The notes beneath the pieces are model-generated. The model had not been told where the DNA came from. It saw only the letters and a list, made by a program, of their open reading frames with translations, and did no database searches. DNA of 64,000 nt from NCBI GenBank assembly GCA_963705515.1, contig CAVPJV010000002.1:252460-316459 (forward strand), written 5' to 3'. The translations under genes and the position numbers were made by a program. The stretch comes from Gaiellasilicea sp963705515 (GTDB lineage Bacteria > Actinomycetota > Thermoleophilia > Gaiellales > Gaiellaceae). Position 1 is the first letter of the stretch. Each line of letters begins with the position of its first letter. Shown one piece after another: positions 45,506-53,942 of this stretch.

Positions 45506-45640
45506 ATGAACATCGGACTCATCGTCGCTTTCGCCATCGTGCTCGCAGGGCTGTTCTTCGTGCTCTACGGCCTGATCCGGCCGTTTACGCACATCCACCA
45601 CGACCACAAGGACGTCTTCCACCCGCCGCACCTCGACTGA
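45506..45640 (+). CDS. Small single-pass membrane protein with His-rich tail
   Basis: A 44-residue frame with AAAGGAAGGTTCGTG before the ATG. Residues ~4-25 are one membrane helix (IVAFAIVLAGLFFVLYGLI) and the tail is His-rich (THIHHDHKDVFHPPH), possibly metal-binding. Box-driven, convergent with the response-regulator gene 12 bp away. No family recognised. Confidence 0.6.
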   Translation: MNIGLIVAFAIVLAGLFFVLYGLIRPFTHIHHDHKDVFHPPHLD

Positions 45641-45652
45641 GGCGTCGCCGAG

Positions 45653-46300
45653 TTAGTCCTGCTGCGGGTCGAGCAGGCCTTCGGCAAGCGCGTAGCGCAC
45701 CAGTTCGGCTCGGCTCCCGAGCTGGAGCTTCTGCATGATGTGCGCGCGGTGGGTCTCCGCCGTCCGGACGGAGATGAAGAGTTGCTTCGCGATCTCCTGG
45801 TTCGTGTGGCCCAGCGCGAGCAAGTGCAGCACCTCGCGCTCGCGCTCCGACAGAGGGTCCTGCTCGGCTCGGCGTCGCTGTTCGGAATCGGCGGCGAAGA
45901 GCTTCGCGCCGAGGCTGGGGTGGACATAGCGCTCGCCCGCGGCCACGGCTCTGATTGCCCCGACGACTTCGGTGTCGGCCGCCTCCTTCAGCACGTAGCC
46001 GGCCGCACCGGCCTCGAACGCCTCGCGGACGTACCGCGGGTCGTCCTGCATCGAGAGCACGAGCACCTTCGCGGTCGGCACGGCCTGGAGCAGCGCCGGC
46101 ATGCCCTCGATCCCGGTCGTGCCCGGCATCATCACGTCGAGGAGCACGACGTCCGGCTTGTTCTCGATCGCCTCGAAGACGGCGCGCTCGGCGGTTGCCG
46201 CCTCGCCGACGGTCTCGATGTCGGGCTCTGCCTCCAGAACACGGCGAAGGCCGGAGCGGACGACGGCGTGGTCGTCGACGATGAGGACGCGAATGCTCAG
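45653..46300 (-). CDS. NarL/FixJ response regulator, DosR/DevR-like (CTG start)
   Basis: A 215-residue regulator. Receiver domain: VDDHAVVRSGL, phospho-accepting Asp55 (VVLLDVMMPG), Lys in YVLKEA. C-terminal LuxR-type HTH: PLSEREREVLHLLALGHTNQ, with recognition helix RTAETHRAHIMQ. No ATG/GTG/TTG start exists in the receiver's first part before an upstream stop: the frame that restores the N-terminus (IRVLIVDDH) reads back to CTG-AGC, overlapping the kinase TGA (CTGA). The recognition helix differs from mycobacterial DosR, so its target site may differ too. The best candidate for binding the box described above. Confidence 0.88.
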   Translation of the reverse strand: MSIRVLIVDDHAVVRSGLRRVLEAEPDIETVGEAATAERAVFEAIENKPDVVLLDVMMPGTTGIEGMPALLQAVPTAKVLVLSMQDDPRYVREAFEAGAAGYVLKEAADTEVVGAIRAVAAGERYVHPSLGAKLFAADSEQRRRAEQDPLSEREREVLHLLALGHTNQEIAKQLFISVRTAETHRAHIMQKLQLGSRAELVRYALAEGLLDPQQD

Positions 46301-47940
46301 GACGAAGGCACCTCAGCGACGACTGTAGTGCCTGAGCCGGGACTCGACTCCACCTGCAGCCGGCCGCCGGCCAGCGAGACACGCTCGCTCATGCCTGCGA
46401 GCCCGATTGCGTCGGCGCGTGTGTCGCTGGGGTCGAAGCCGGCTCCGTCGTCCTCGACCACCGCAACGACGGCGCCATTCTTCCGCCGCAGAAGGATGCT
46501 CACCCTTGAAGCAGCCGAGTGTTTGACCACGTTGGTCAACGCCTCTTGGATCACGCGGTAGAGCGTCGTCTCCGCTTCTGTCGGGAGCCGCTCCTCGCCG
46601 AGCTGTGTCTCCAGGTCGACGTGGAGGCCGCTCTGCTCGCGGAAGGTGTCCGTCAGTCGTTCGACTGCGGGGACGAGGCCGAAGTCGTCGAGCGCGGATG
46701 GCCGGAGCTCGACCGCGAGGCGCCGGACGTCCTGCAACGTCGCGATCACCAACTCGCGCACGGACTCGAGCGCTGCCCGCGCTTCGGCGGACTCGGCCGT
46801 CTGCTCCAGAGGCTTCAGGCCCAGCAGGATCGACGTCAGCGCCTGACCCGTCTCGTCGTGCAGCTCGCGCGCCAGGCGGGCTCGTTCGAGCTCCTGCGCC
46901 TCGACGACACGCCGGATGGAGTCGCGGCTGACGCGCTCGGAGAGGTCGACGGCGATCGCAGCACGAGAGCCGAGCGCCTCAGCCAGTCGAAGATCGTCCT
47001 CGGCGAATGCTGGCGTCGGCCCCTGCTTGTCGTGGGCGATCACGATCCCGATCGGCCGCCCCCGCACGAGCAGCGGCACGTAAAGCCCGGAGCGGACGCC
47101 CATACGCCGGGTCGCCTGCTGGTCGACCTCCGGATCGTCGAGCAACGAGTCGACCCGCTCACTTCGACCGCGCTCGAGAACGCGGCCGGCCTTCGAGGCG
47201 CCGAGCGCCAGCTCCATCCCGGGCACGCCGTACGCGCTTTCGCCCTCGGCAGCGGCCACGCGCAGCACGCCACCCTCCGGCAACGCGATCAGGACGAGCT
47301 TCGCGTCGACGACCTCCTGCAGCCGCCGCGCCACCAGACTCAGGAGCGGCTCGAGCTCGAGTTCCGACACGAGCGCGTTTCCCACCTCGTTGAGGGACTC
47401 GAACTGGCGCAACCAGCGCGTCGAGTTCTCGTACAGCCGGGTGTTCTCGATCGCTACCGCGGCTTGCGCCGCGAGCAGCTGCGCAAGCTCGGAATCCTCG
47501 TCGCTGAAGTCCTCTCCGCCCGCCTTCTCGGTCAGGTACAGGTTCCCGTACGCGACCCCGCGAAGGACAATCGGCACCCCAAGGAACGATTGCATCGGGG
47601 GATGGTTCGGTGGGAAGCCGACCGAGCGCGGGTCGTCGGCGATGTCGTGCAGCCGCAGCGGCTGCGCGTCCCGAATCAAGACGCCGAGGATGCCGCGCCC
47701 GTGTGGCGGGTCACCAATCGCGGCATGCGTGTCGGCATCGATCCCGGTCGTCAGGAACCGCTCCAGCGCCTGGCCCGTTCGGTCGATCACGCCGAGAGCT
47801 GCGTAGCGGGCGTCGGTGATCTCCGCGGCGGTCTCGACGAGCCGCTGCAGCAGCGCATCGAGCGAAAGCTCGGAGCTGAGCGAGATGCCGGCGTTGACGA
47901 GAACGCGCAGGCGGCTCAGCTGATCTGCTTCGCTGCTCAT
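46297..47940 (-). CDS. DosS/DevS-like sensor histidine kinase with two GAF domains
   Basis: A 547-residue soluble kinase: GAF-A (~15-165), GAF-B (~180-335), HisKA_3 dimer/phosphotransfer region with His361 (ARELHDETGQAL) and a HATPase domain (EALTNVVKHS, DDGAGFDP, GLAGMSER). In GAF-A, His113 sits in NHPPM and Tyr135 in NLYLTEK, 22 residues apart, the same positions as haem-ligand His149 and distal Tyr171 in M. tuberculosis DosS. It thus probably binds haem and senses O2, NO or CO. It has no membrane part. ATG 47940 follows GGGAGAGA. Operon with the response regulator. Confidence 0.93.
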   Translation of the reverse strand: MSSEADQLSRLRVLVNAGISLSSELSLDALLQRLVETAAEITDARYAALGVIDRTGQALERFLTTGIDADTHAAIGDPPHGRGILGVLIRDAQPLRLHDIADDPRSVGFPPNHPPMQSFLGVPIVLRGVAYGNLYLTEKAGGEDFSDEDSELAQLLAAQAAVAIENTRLYENSTRWLRQFESLNEVGNALVSELELEPLLSLVARRLQEVVDAKLVLIALPEGGVLRVAAAEGESAYGVPGMELALGASKAGRVLERGRSERVDSLLDDPEVDQQATRRMGVRSGLYVPLLVRGRPIGIVIAHDKQGPTPAFAEDDLRLAEALGSRAAIAVDLSERVSRDSIRRVVEAQELERARLARELHDETGQALTSILLGLKPLEQTAESAEARAALESVRELVIATLQDVRRLAVELRPSALDDFGLVPAVERLTDTFREQSGLHVDLETQLGEERLPTEAETTLYRVIQEALTNVVKHSAASRVSILLRRKNGAVVAVVEDDGAGFDPSDTRADAIGLAGMSERVSLAGGRLQVESSPGSGTTVVAEVPSS

Positions 47941-48035
47941 CGCAGCATTCTCTCCCAACGGCCGGTCCGCGTCATCGAGCGGACCAGCCGCGTTCGTGGA
48001 ACGAGACCAAGAGGCGGTGGCGCAGCGTGGTGCGG

Positions 48036-48641
48036 CTACACCGGCTTCGTTTCCGGACTCGTTCCCCTGAAGACGGAGTATGCGAGGAGCATGAATCCGA
48101 CGCCCGCCAGGATCAGCGCGACTCCGACGACGATGCTGAAGATCGCGACCCCGGTCGCCATGTAGGACATGTTGAGCGCGGTCGAGAGAGCGGTCTCGGT
48201 CACCCAGGTATTGCGGGCAGCGTTCGAGACCGGTTGTCCGCTCTCGTCCTTCGCCGCGGCCGCCGCGTCACTCGTGCCGGCAGGGTCGTCCGGATTCGAG
48301 GCGGAGACGAACCGTCCCATCTCGGCGTAGGTGAGCCCGCCGGAGGACTCGAGTGCGTGGATCCGCATGTACTGCGCGAAGCAGCGAGCCTCGGATCCCG
48401 TCGTGATCGGCTCCTCCGCGACGTCGCAGTCGGGCGCGTCCACCGACAGGTTCGCCTCTTCGATTCCGCTCGCGATTCCTTCCGGGCTCATGTCCGGCGA
48501 GCCGACGATCTTCTCCTGTGAGAGCTCGTCCTCCACCGTGCTCCTCCCGGCGATCCCGATTGCGATCGTCCCGATCCCGAAGACGATCAGGACCACCCCT
48601 GCGGCGTAGCCGCCGAGCCGGAGCAATTTCGCGCGTTCCAT
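48036..48641 (-). CDS. Paralogue of the two-helix membrane protein at 32823
   Basis: A 201-residue protein with N-terminal helix (VVLIVFGIGTIAIGIAG), a soluble loop with ARCFAQYMRIHALESSG and TYAEMGRFV, the shared NTWVTETALSTALN segment, and a final helix (FSIVVGVALILAGVGFML). The layout and several segments match the protein at 32823. It sits just upstream of the sensor-kinase operon, same strand. No recognised family. I found no convincing stress box before it. Confidence 0.85.
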   Translation of the reverse strand: MERAKLLRLGGYAAGVVLIVFGIGTIAIGIAGRSTVEDELSQEKIVGSPDMSPEGIASGIEEANLSVDAPDCDVAEEPITTGSEARCFAQYMRIHALESSGGLTYAEMGRFVSASNPDDPAGTSDAAAAAKDESGQPVSNAARNTWVTETALSTALNMSYMATGVAIFSIVVGVALILAGVGFMLLAYSVFRGTSPETKPV

Positions 48642-48799
48642 GTCGCACTCCCTTCGTTCTCAGATGTCCCGATGATGTCGGACCGAACTGCTCCCCGCAC
48701 GCGGAACGCAATCGGGACGGCTCCGTAAGGACGACAGCACTTCCGGGTTGTGTGGGCAGCGGACGCATTCCGCGCCCGCACAAGTGAAGGGAGATCACG

Positions 48800-50296
48800 A
48801 TGTCGTTCTCGAAAGCCGTCACACGACGTGGTCGGCGTCCGTTCCTCGCGCTCGCCGCGATGGCGGCCGGCTGCCTCCTCGCCACGCCGAGCGCCCAGAC
48901 CGCCGGGCCGATGCCGCTCTTCCAGGTGCCGGTGCCCTGCGGGCAGACCTGGGACATCTCGACGTACGCGGGGCACTGGGGGCCGGACGACCCGGACGCG
49001 CTGGACATGGCTCAGCGTGACCTCGCGGGGACCAACATCAGTGAGGGGGAGCCCGCGCTCGCCGCCGCGGCCGGAACCGTGAAGGAGCTGACGACGACGG
49101 GCAACGGCGAGCACCGCGTCTTCCTCGACCACGGCGGCGGCTGGGAGACCGCCTACATCCACCTCGAGTCGCTCCCGCCGCTGACCGTCGGCCAACACGT
49201 CGCACAGGGCGAGATGGTCGGCCGGATCTCGAACAGTGGCGCCGACGGCATGCATCTTCACTACAACCAGGAGCGAGACGGAGAGCTCACCCGGGTCAGC
49301 TTCAACGGCCATCTCGTCGACACCCACCAGGGAGACGAGGACTCGTGGGGCACGTGGGGCTCCGACGACGCCGAGGAGGTCACGAGCGTCAACTGCCCGG
49401 GCAACTCGTTCGTCCCGTTCACGCAGAACGGCGAGCGCTACCAGCTGATCTACAAGCCGGGCTACGCCGATCCTTCGGGTTCAGGCCTGGCGAAGATCGT
49501 CCGCCTGGACGACGACGGCAAGGGTGTGACGACGACCTGGGCCGACTACCTCGGCCAGCGGTACACGAACCTTGTCCCGTTCACGCTCGGAGCGAATACC
49601 TACCTGTTCGCGTACCAGGCGTCGACGGGCAAGATCAGCTACCACCGCATGAACCTGCACGGGGAGGGCCTGACCGCCCTGTCGTCGGGGACCTGGTGGA
49701 AGGGCTGGACGCACGTGACGCCGTTCTCGCTCGGTGCCAACGCGTACCTGCTCACGTACGACTCGCTGCACGGGTACGCGAACATCGACCGCATCGCAGC
49801 CGACGGCAGCGGCTCCACCAAGATCCACGGCGACACGTGGACGAAGGGCTGGACGCACTTCACGCCCTACGTGCTCGGCGGCAAGCAGTACGTCCTGCTC
49901 TACAAGGGCGGCACCGGCCAGGCCAAGGTGATCACGCTGACCGGCAGCGGGAGCAACGTGTCGGTCTCGACCGTGTGGTCGGGCGCCTGGTCGGAAGGCT
50001 GGACTCACCTGGTGCCGATCAAGCACAAGGGCACCGTGCGCCTGCTCGCCTATCGCGCGACGACCGGTGAGGTCTCCTACGGCCAGTTCAAGGCGAACGG
50101 CCAGGGGTCACAGCACCTCGGCAGCGCGACGTGGAACGGGCTGTGGACGGCGATCACGCCGTTCCTGCAGTCGAGCGACGGCGCAGTGCTCATCTACAGC
50201 GCCGCGACCGGCACGGTCGAGACGCGCAAGCTCAACGCCGCCGGCACGGGATCGTCGAGCATGTGGATCGACGGCTGGACCAAGGGCTGGACGTAG
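48800..50296 (+). CDS. Secreted M23-like protein with C-terminal Trp-rich repeats
   Basis: A 498-residue secreted protein. Signal peptide (RPFLALAAMAAGCLLATPSA, residues ~13-33) is followed by an M23/LytM-like domain: candidates for zinc ligands are His59 and Asp69 (ALDMAQ), with His121 (YIHL) and the HLH pair His152/His154; surrounding sequence fits a duplicated-hairpin-motif fold, although the HxGxD spacing is unusual. Residues ~205-498 hold six repeats of about 50 residues, each with GWTH..PF.LG and YL..Y..TG marks, likely a beta-propeller binding to the wall or a glycan. ATG 48800 after AAGGGAG. Confidence 0.8.
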   Translation: MSFSKAVTRRGRRPFLALAAMAAGCLLATPSAQTAGPMPLFQVPVPCGQTWDISTYAGHWGPDDPDALDMAQRDLAGTNISEGEPALAAAAGTVKELTTTGNGEHRVFLDHGGGWETAYIHLESLPPLTVGQHVAQGEMVGRISNSGADGMHLHYNQERDGELTRVSFNGHLVDTHQGDEDSWGTWGSDDAEEVTSVNCPGNSFVPFTQNGERYQLIYKPGYADPSGSGLAKIVRLDDDGKGVTTTWADYLGQRYTNLVPFTLGANTYLFAYQASTGKISYHRMNLHGEGLTALSSGTWWKGWTHVTPFSLGANAYLLTYDSLHGYANIDRIAADGSGSTKIHGDTWTKGWTHFTPYVLGGKQYVLLYKGGTGQAKVITLTGSGSNVSVSTVWSGAWSEGWTHLVPIKHKGTVRLLAYRATTGEVSYGQFKANGQGSQHLGSATWNGLWTAITPFLQSSDGAVLIYSAATGTVETRKLNAAGTGSSSMWIDGWTKGWT

Positions 50297-50312
50297 AAGC
50301 TCCTTCGGCTCT

Positions 50313-50343
50313 GCGAGGAGCCCTGTTCTGCAGGGCTCCTCGC
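50313..50343. terminator. Hairpin terminator between convergent genes
   Basis: GCGAGGAGCCCTG / CAGGGCTCCTCGC, 13-bp perfect arms with a 5-base loop, 17 bp after the M23-like gene and 12 bp before the convergent methyltransferase stop. Confidence 0.85.
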
Positions 50344-50354
50344 CCCGCGCATGG

Positions 50355-51095
50355 TCACGTCGAGAGGCGCCGTGCCGTCCACGTCGCCCGCAGGCTCGAG
50401 GCGTCCACCGGTTCGTGCGTGTACTCCTCGCCGACCGCGGTGACCTCGAAGCCCGCGTCCTGGAGCGCGGCACGGACATCCGTATCCGCATGGAAGTACT
50501 GCCGGTGCTGCTCGCTGAAGGGCTCACCGTCACGGGGCGGTGTGAGCTCGATCGTGGTGTCGCAGGTGCGGGTGCCCGAATCCACGACACTGCTGATCAC
50601 GAAGTCGTTCCCCGCCGACCGACCCGCGACGGTCGGGTTGGCGATGGTGAAGTTCATCATCGCGTCGGTGTGGAGGTCGAAGACGAGCCAACCTCCGGAC
50701 CGGAGGCAACCGGCGACCGCGTCCATCGTCAGCCGCAAGTCGTCCAGGGTGAGGTAGTTGAGGCCGTCCAACGTGCTGACCGCCGCATCGAAGCCCGCGT
50801 CGACCGTCAGCTCGGGAAGAGTCGTCCGGCTCAACACAACCTCGGCGCCGAGGCGGTCGCGAGCAAGGGCCAGCATGGCGTCGGACGCGTCGACGCCGAC
50901 GACCCGGTAGCCGCGAGCGATCAGCTCAGCCGCGAGCAGGCCGGTGCCGCAGCAGAGATCGAGGACGGCGCGTACGCCCTCCGGGTCGGCACTCCAGAGC
51001 TCATCCAGGAACGAGGCCCACTGGCCATGGCAGGGGTCGACGACGATCTCGTCGTAGACCCCTGCCAGCCGCGAGTACGCCTCGACGTGCCTCAC
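50355..51095 (-). CDS. SAM-dependent methyltransferase (class I)
   Basis: A 246-residue class-I methyltransferase: N-terminal YSRLAGVYDEIVVDPCHGQW, SAM motif VLDLCCGTGLLA, acid VVGVDASDAML and motif III GWLVFDLHTD. Substrate unknown (small molecule methylases of this layout are common). The chosen start is GTG 51095; frames further upstream run into the SHOCT gene. Confidence 0.88.
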   Translation of the reverse strand: MRHVEAYSRLAGVYDEIVVDPCHGQWASFLDELWSADPEGVRAVLDLCCGTGLLAAELIARGYRVVGVDASDAMLALARDRLGAEVVLSRTTLPELTVDAGFDAAVSTLDGLNYLTLDDLRLTMDAVAGCLRSGGWLVFDLHTDAMMNFTIANPTVAGRSAGNDFVISSVVDSGTRTCDTTIELTPPRDGEPFSEQHRQYFHADTDVRAALQDAGFEVTAVGEEYTHEPVDASSLRATWTARRLST

Positions 51096-51114
51096 AGGCC
51101 CGCCGCGTGTCCGG

Positions 51115-51372
51115 TCAGATTCCGAGGATCTTGGCCTTGCTGGCCGCGAACTCCTCGTCGGTGAGCACGCCCTGAGCGTGAAGGTTCGCCAGGTTCTGGA
51201 GCTGCGCGGTCGCGTCGTCCTGCGCCGGGGGCGGCGGCGGCGCGGCCTCCTGGTACTGCTGCGCGTCCTGCTGGTCGTACCTGGCGGCCTGACGACGCTG
51301 CACACGCCCGGACACGGCCGTGGCGGTTCCGGCGACGACGGCGGTGCGAGCTGCCATACGTACAAGTCCCAT
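51115..51372 (-). CDS. SHOCT-domain protein
   Basis: An 85-residue protein: basic N-terminus with a short hydrophobic part, a Pro-rich linker (EAAPPPPPAQDD) and a C-terminal SHOCT domain (LQNLANLHAQGVLTDEEFAASKAKIL). SHOCT ends usually mediate oligomerisation of membrane-stress proteins. ATG 51372 with GAGAGAAAGG upstream. Likely co-transcribed with the downstream-acting gene at 51404. Confidence 0.9.
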   Translation of the reverse strand: MGLVRMAARTAVVAGTATAVSGRVQRRQAARYDQQDAQQYQEAAPPPPPAQDDATAQLQNLANLHAQGVLTDEEFAASKAKILGI

Positions 51373-51403
51373 GTCGTTACCTTTCTCTCTCGAAGGGGGT
51401 GGG

Positions 51404-51814
51404 CTAGCCTGCCTCGAACGCTTCCACGACATCGACCGGGATCCGGATCGAGTCGATCAGCACGGCGTCCGCAGCCTGCAGGGCGTCGACCACTTTCCCG
51501 GCCCAGAGGTTCTCGAACGCGATCAGGAGGGCCGAGCTGTTCGCCGGGAGGTCGTCGCTGACCTCCTCGGCATCCTCGTGCCCCAATGCACCCGGCTGCG
51601 TGACGTCGATGGAGAGGAAGGCCGCGCCCTCCTCGTCGATGTCCGCTGCCTGGAGTGACGTCACGGCGCCATCTGCATCCTTCATCACGAAGAGCAGATC
51701 GAGCACTCGAATCGTGCCGTTCTCCACGAGCTCCAAGATCGCCGGGGCGATCTGCCCCGTGAACTTATTGCCCGGAAAACCAATGATGTATACGTCGACT
51801 GGGCCGACTGCCAT
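51404..51814 (-). CDS. DUF6325-type conserved protein
   Basis: A 136-residue protein opening VGPVDVYIIGFPGNKFTGQ and continuing VLDLLFVMKDADGAVTS, the pattern of an actinobacterial family annotated DUF6325/DUF1269-like. It has no obvious membrane helix. Often next to SHOCT-domain genes, as here (31 bp gap). Function unknown. ATG 51814 after AAGGAGAGGTC. Confidence 0.85.
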   Translation of the reverse strand: MAVGPVDVYIIGFPGNKFTGQIAPAILELVENGTIRVLDLLFVMKDADGAVTSLQAADIDEEGAAFLSIDVTQPGALGHEDAEEVSDDLPANSSALLIAFENLWAGKVVDALQAADAVLIDSIRIPVDVVEAFEAG

Positions 51815-51969
51815 GACCTCTCCTTGTTAAGACTGCGCTGCGGCTGGAGACATGTTCGAACGGATCACCGAGGCCGTGAGCACGCCTCCTCGTTCCGCTG
51901 GGTCAGTATACGCCGGGCTCTTGCTTGTGCTTGGTCGGCCGTACGGCAATCGGCTCTGATCCTCATTTG

Positions 51970-51983
51970 ACCTCCATGGAGGT
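51970..51983. promoter_or_regulatory. 14-bp palindrome before SHOCT membrane gene
   Basis: ACCTCCATGGAGGT reads the same on both strands, 64 bp upstream of the ATG at 52047, in a 232-bp divergent gap. Possible operator or coincidence. I saw nothing else definable in this gap. Confidence 0.35.
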
Positions 51984-52046
51984 GATCTGAGAGATTGTCG
52001 GAGCGAGCCCGCCGTCAGTCCCGTATCCCCGACGCAGGAGAGACCG

Positions 52047-52448
52047 ATGCTCATCGCCGACTACACCTTCTTCGACTTCTTCTGGTCGCTGCTCGTGTTC
52101 TTCATCTGGGTGATGTGGTTCTGGCTCCTCTTCACGATCTGGTTCGACATCTTCCGCCGCCACGACATCTCGGGCTGGAGCAAGACCCTCTGGCTCCTGT
52201 TCACGATCCTTGTCCCCTTCCTCGGCGTGTTCGTCTACCTGATCACGCAGAACGACGGGATGATGGAACGGGCTCGTGAGCGGTCACAACGCGATCGGCA
52301 GCAGTTCGACGAGTACGTGCGCCAGACGGCCTCGAGTGGGGCCGGCAGCGCGGCGGAGGAGATCGCGCGCGGGAAGGAACTGCTCGACCGCGGTGTGATC
52401 ACGCAGGACGAGTTCGACGTCCTGAAGGCCAACGCGCTCAGCACCTAG
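52047..52448 (+). CDS. Two-helix membrane protein with SHOCT domain
   Basis: A 133-residue protein: two strongly aromatic membrane helices (FFWSLLVFFIWVMWFWLLFT and LWLLFTILVPFLGVFVYLIT; the second resembles PLDc_N), then a charged linker and a C-terminal SHOCT domain (EEIARGKELLDRGVITQDEFDVLKANAL). ATG 52047 after AGGAGAG. It shares its SHOCT type with the gene at 51115, so the two proteins may interact. Confidence 0.9.
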   Translation: MLIADYTFFDFFWSLLVFFIWVMWFWLLFTIWFDIFRRHDISGWSKTLWLLFTILVPFLGVFVYLITQNDGMMERARERSQRDRQQFDEYVRQTASSGAGSAAEEIARGKELLDRGVITQDEFDVLKANALST

Positions 52449-52457
52449 GGCAGGGAC

Positions 52458-53933
52458 ATGGCCGCTGAGACATCCGTGCTGAGCGGGCTCGAGCCGCGAT
52501 CGTTCTGGGGACACTTCGAGGCGCTGACGAAGATCCCACGGCCGTCTCGGCACGAGGAGCCCGTGATCGAGCACGTGCGTGCCTGGGCCGAGCAGCACGG
52601 CTTCGAGCTCCAGCAGGATGCGGGGAGGAACCTCGTCATCCGGGTGCCGGCCACGCCGGGCCGGGAGGGAGCCCCCCTCGTGACGCTGCAGGGGCATCTC
52701 GACATGGTCTGCGAGCGCGATCCGTCGAGCCCCAACGACGCGGCCGAGGGGCGGATCGCACTCGTCCGGGACGGCGAGTGGCTGACCGCGGACGGCACGA
52801 CGCTCGGGGCCGACGACGGCGTCGCGATCGCGGCGATGATGGCGCTGGTCGAGGACGAGTCGCTGCCGCATGGGCCACTCGAGCTGCTGATGACGGTGGC
52901 GGAGGAGGTCGGGCTCGAGGGCGCGAACGCGCTCGATCCGGCGCTCGTGACGGGCTCGATCCTCGTCAACCTCGACAGCGAGGAGGACGGGCGGCTGACG
53001 GTCGGATGCGCTGGGAGCACCGACACCTGGATCCGCATCAAGGCGCCGCGCGAGGAGCCGGAAGGCGACCACGTCACGCTCGGCGTCACCGTCAGCGGCG
53101 GCAGCGGCGGCCACTCCGGCACCGGGATCGCGCTGGGCCGGTCGAACGCCGTCAAGGTGCTCGGACGGGCGCTGCGCGAGGCGCGCGAGACCGTGCCGTT
53201 CCGGCTCGTCTCGCTCTCGGGCGGGAAGAGCCGCAATGCGATCCCGCGCGACGCGGTCGCGATCTGCTCAGTCCCTGCCGACCAGGAACCTGCCTTCCGG
53301 GACGCGGTGGCCGCGGCGGCCGCGACGATCCGCGATGCGTACGTCAAGACCGACGCGGGCGTCACCGTCGACATCCAGCCCGCTGAAGCAGCGGAGCTCC
53401 CCTGGACGGACGCAGGGACGAAGACGCTGCTCGACGCGATCGCGCTCGTGCCCACGGGCCCGCTCGCGCTCAGCCCCGACTTCGACGACCTCGTCGAGAC
53501 CTCGACCTCGCTCGGCGAGGCGATCACCGAGGGCGACGAGCTGACGCTGCACAGCCTCACGCGCTCGTCGAACGACTCCGCGCTCCCCGAGGTGATCGCG
53601 ACGCTCGACGCCGCGGCGCGCCTCGGCGGTGGCGCGCTCGAGGTCAAGCGCAACTACGGCGGCTGGCGCCCCGATCTCGACTCGAAGGCTCTCGCCGCCG
53701 CGCGCGGTGCGTACGAGCGCGAGTTCGGCGAGCCGCCGATCATCACCGCGGTGCACGCTGGACTCGAGACGGCGGTGATCGGGACGAAGGTTCCCGGCCT
53801 GGACATGCTCTCGTTCGGGCCGCAGATCGAGTTCCCGCACTCGCCGGACGAGCGCGTGAGCATCCCCACCGTCGAGCGCTTCTGGAAGCTGCTCGTCGTC
53901 TTCCTCGACGAGATGTCCGAGCCCGGGAAGTAG
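52458..53933 (+). CDS. pepD: Aminoacyl-histidine dipeptidase (PepD, M20 family)
   Basis: A 491-residue M20 metallopeptidase close to PepD: zinc site GHLDMV, then the bridging Asp in GADDGVA, the catalytic Glu pair in VAEEVGLEG, and DSEEDG; the dimer lid has GGSGGHSGTGI with the catalytic His. It cleaves Xaa-His dipeptides and broader dipeptides. Starts at ATG 52458, 9 bp after the membrane gene. Confidence 0.94.
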   Translation: MAAETSVLSGLEPRSFWGHFEALTKIPRPSRHEEPVIEHVRAWAEQHGFELQQDAGRNLVIRVPATPGREGAPLVTLQGHLDMVCERDPSSPNDAAEGRIALVRDGEWLTADGTTLGADDGVAIAAMMALVEDESLPHGPLELLMTVAEEVGLEGANALDPALVTGSILVNLDSEEDGRLTVGCAGSTDTWIRIKAPREEPEGDHVTLGVTVSGGSGGHSGTGIALGRSNAVKVLGRALREARETVPFRLVSLSGGKSRNAIPRDAVAICSVPADQEPAFRDAVAAAAATIRDAYVKTDAGVTVDIQPAEAAELPWTDAGTKTLLDAIALVPTGPLALSPDFDDLVETSTSLGEAITEGDELTLHSLTRSSNDSALPEVIATLDAAARLGGGALEVKRNYGGWRPDLDSKALAAARGAYEREFGEPPIITAVHAGLETAVIGTKVPGLDMLSFGPQIEFPHSPDERVSIPTVERFWKLLVVFLDEMSEPGK

Positions 53934-53942
53934 GGTCGACTC

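Noticed and set aside
47941..48035. Stress box before the sensor kinase
   Set aside because: A GTAG...CCGC stretch exists near 48040 but with no spacer and no GAT element at the right distance; autoregulation is not supported by sequence.
48641..48800. Possible stress box between the 48036 and 48800 genes
   Set aside because: Elements such as GATTGC and GACGCA are present, but no 12-bp inverted repeat at the 33-36 bp distance.
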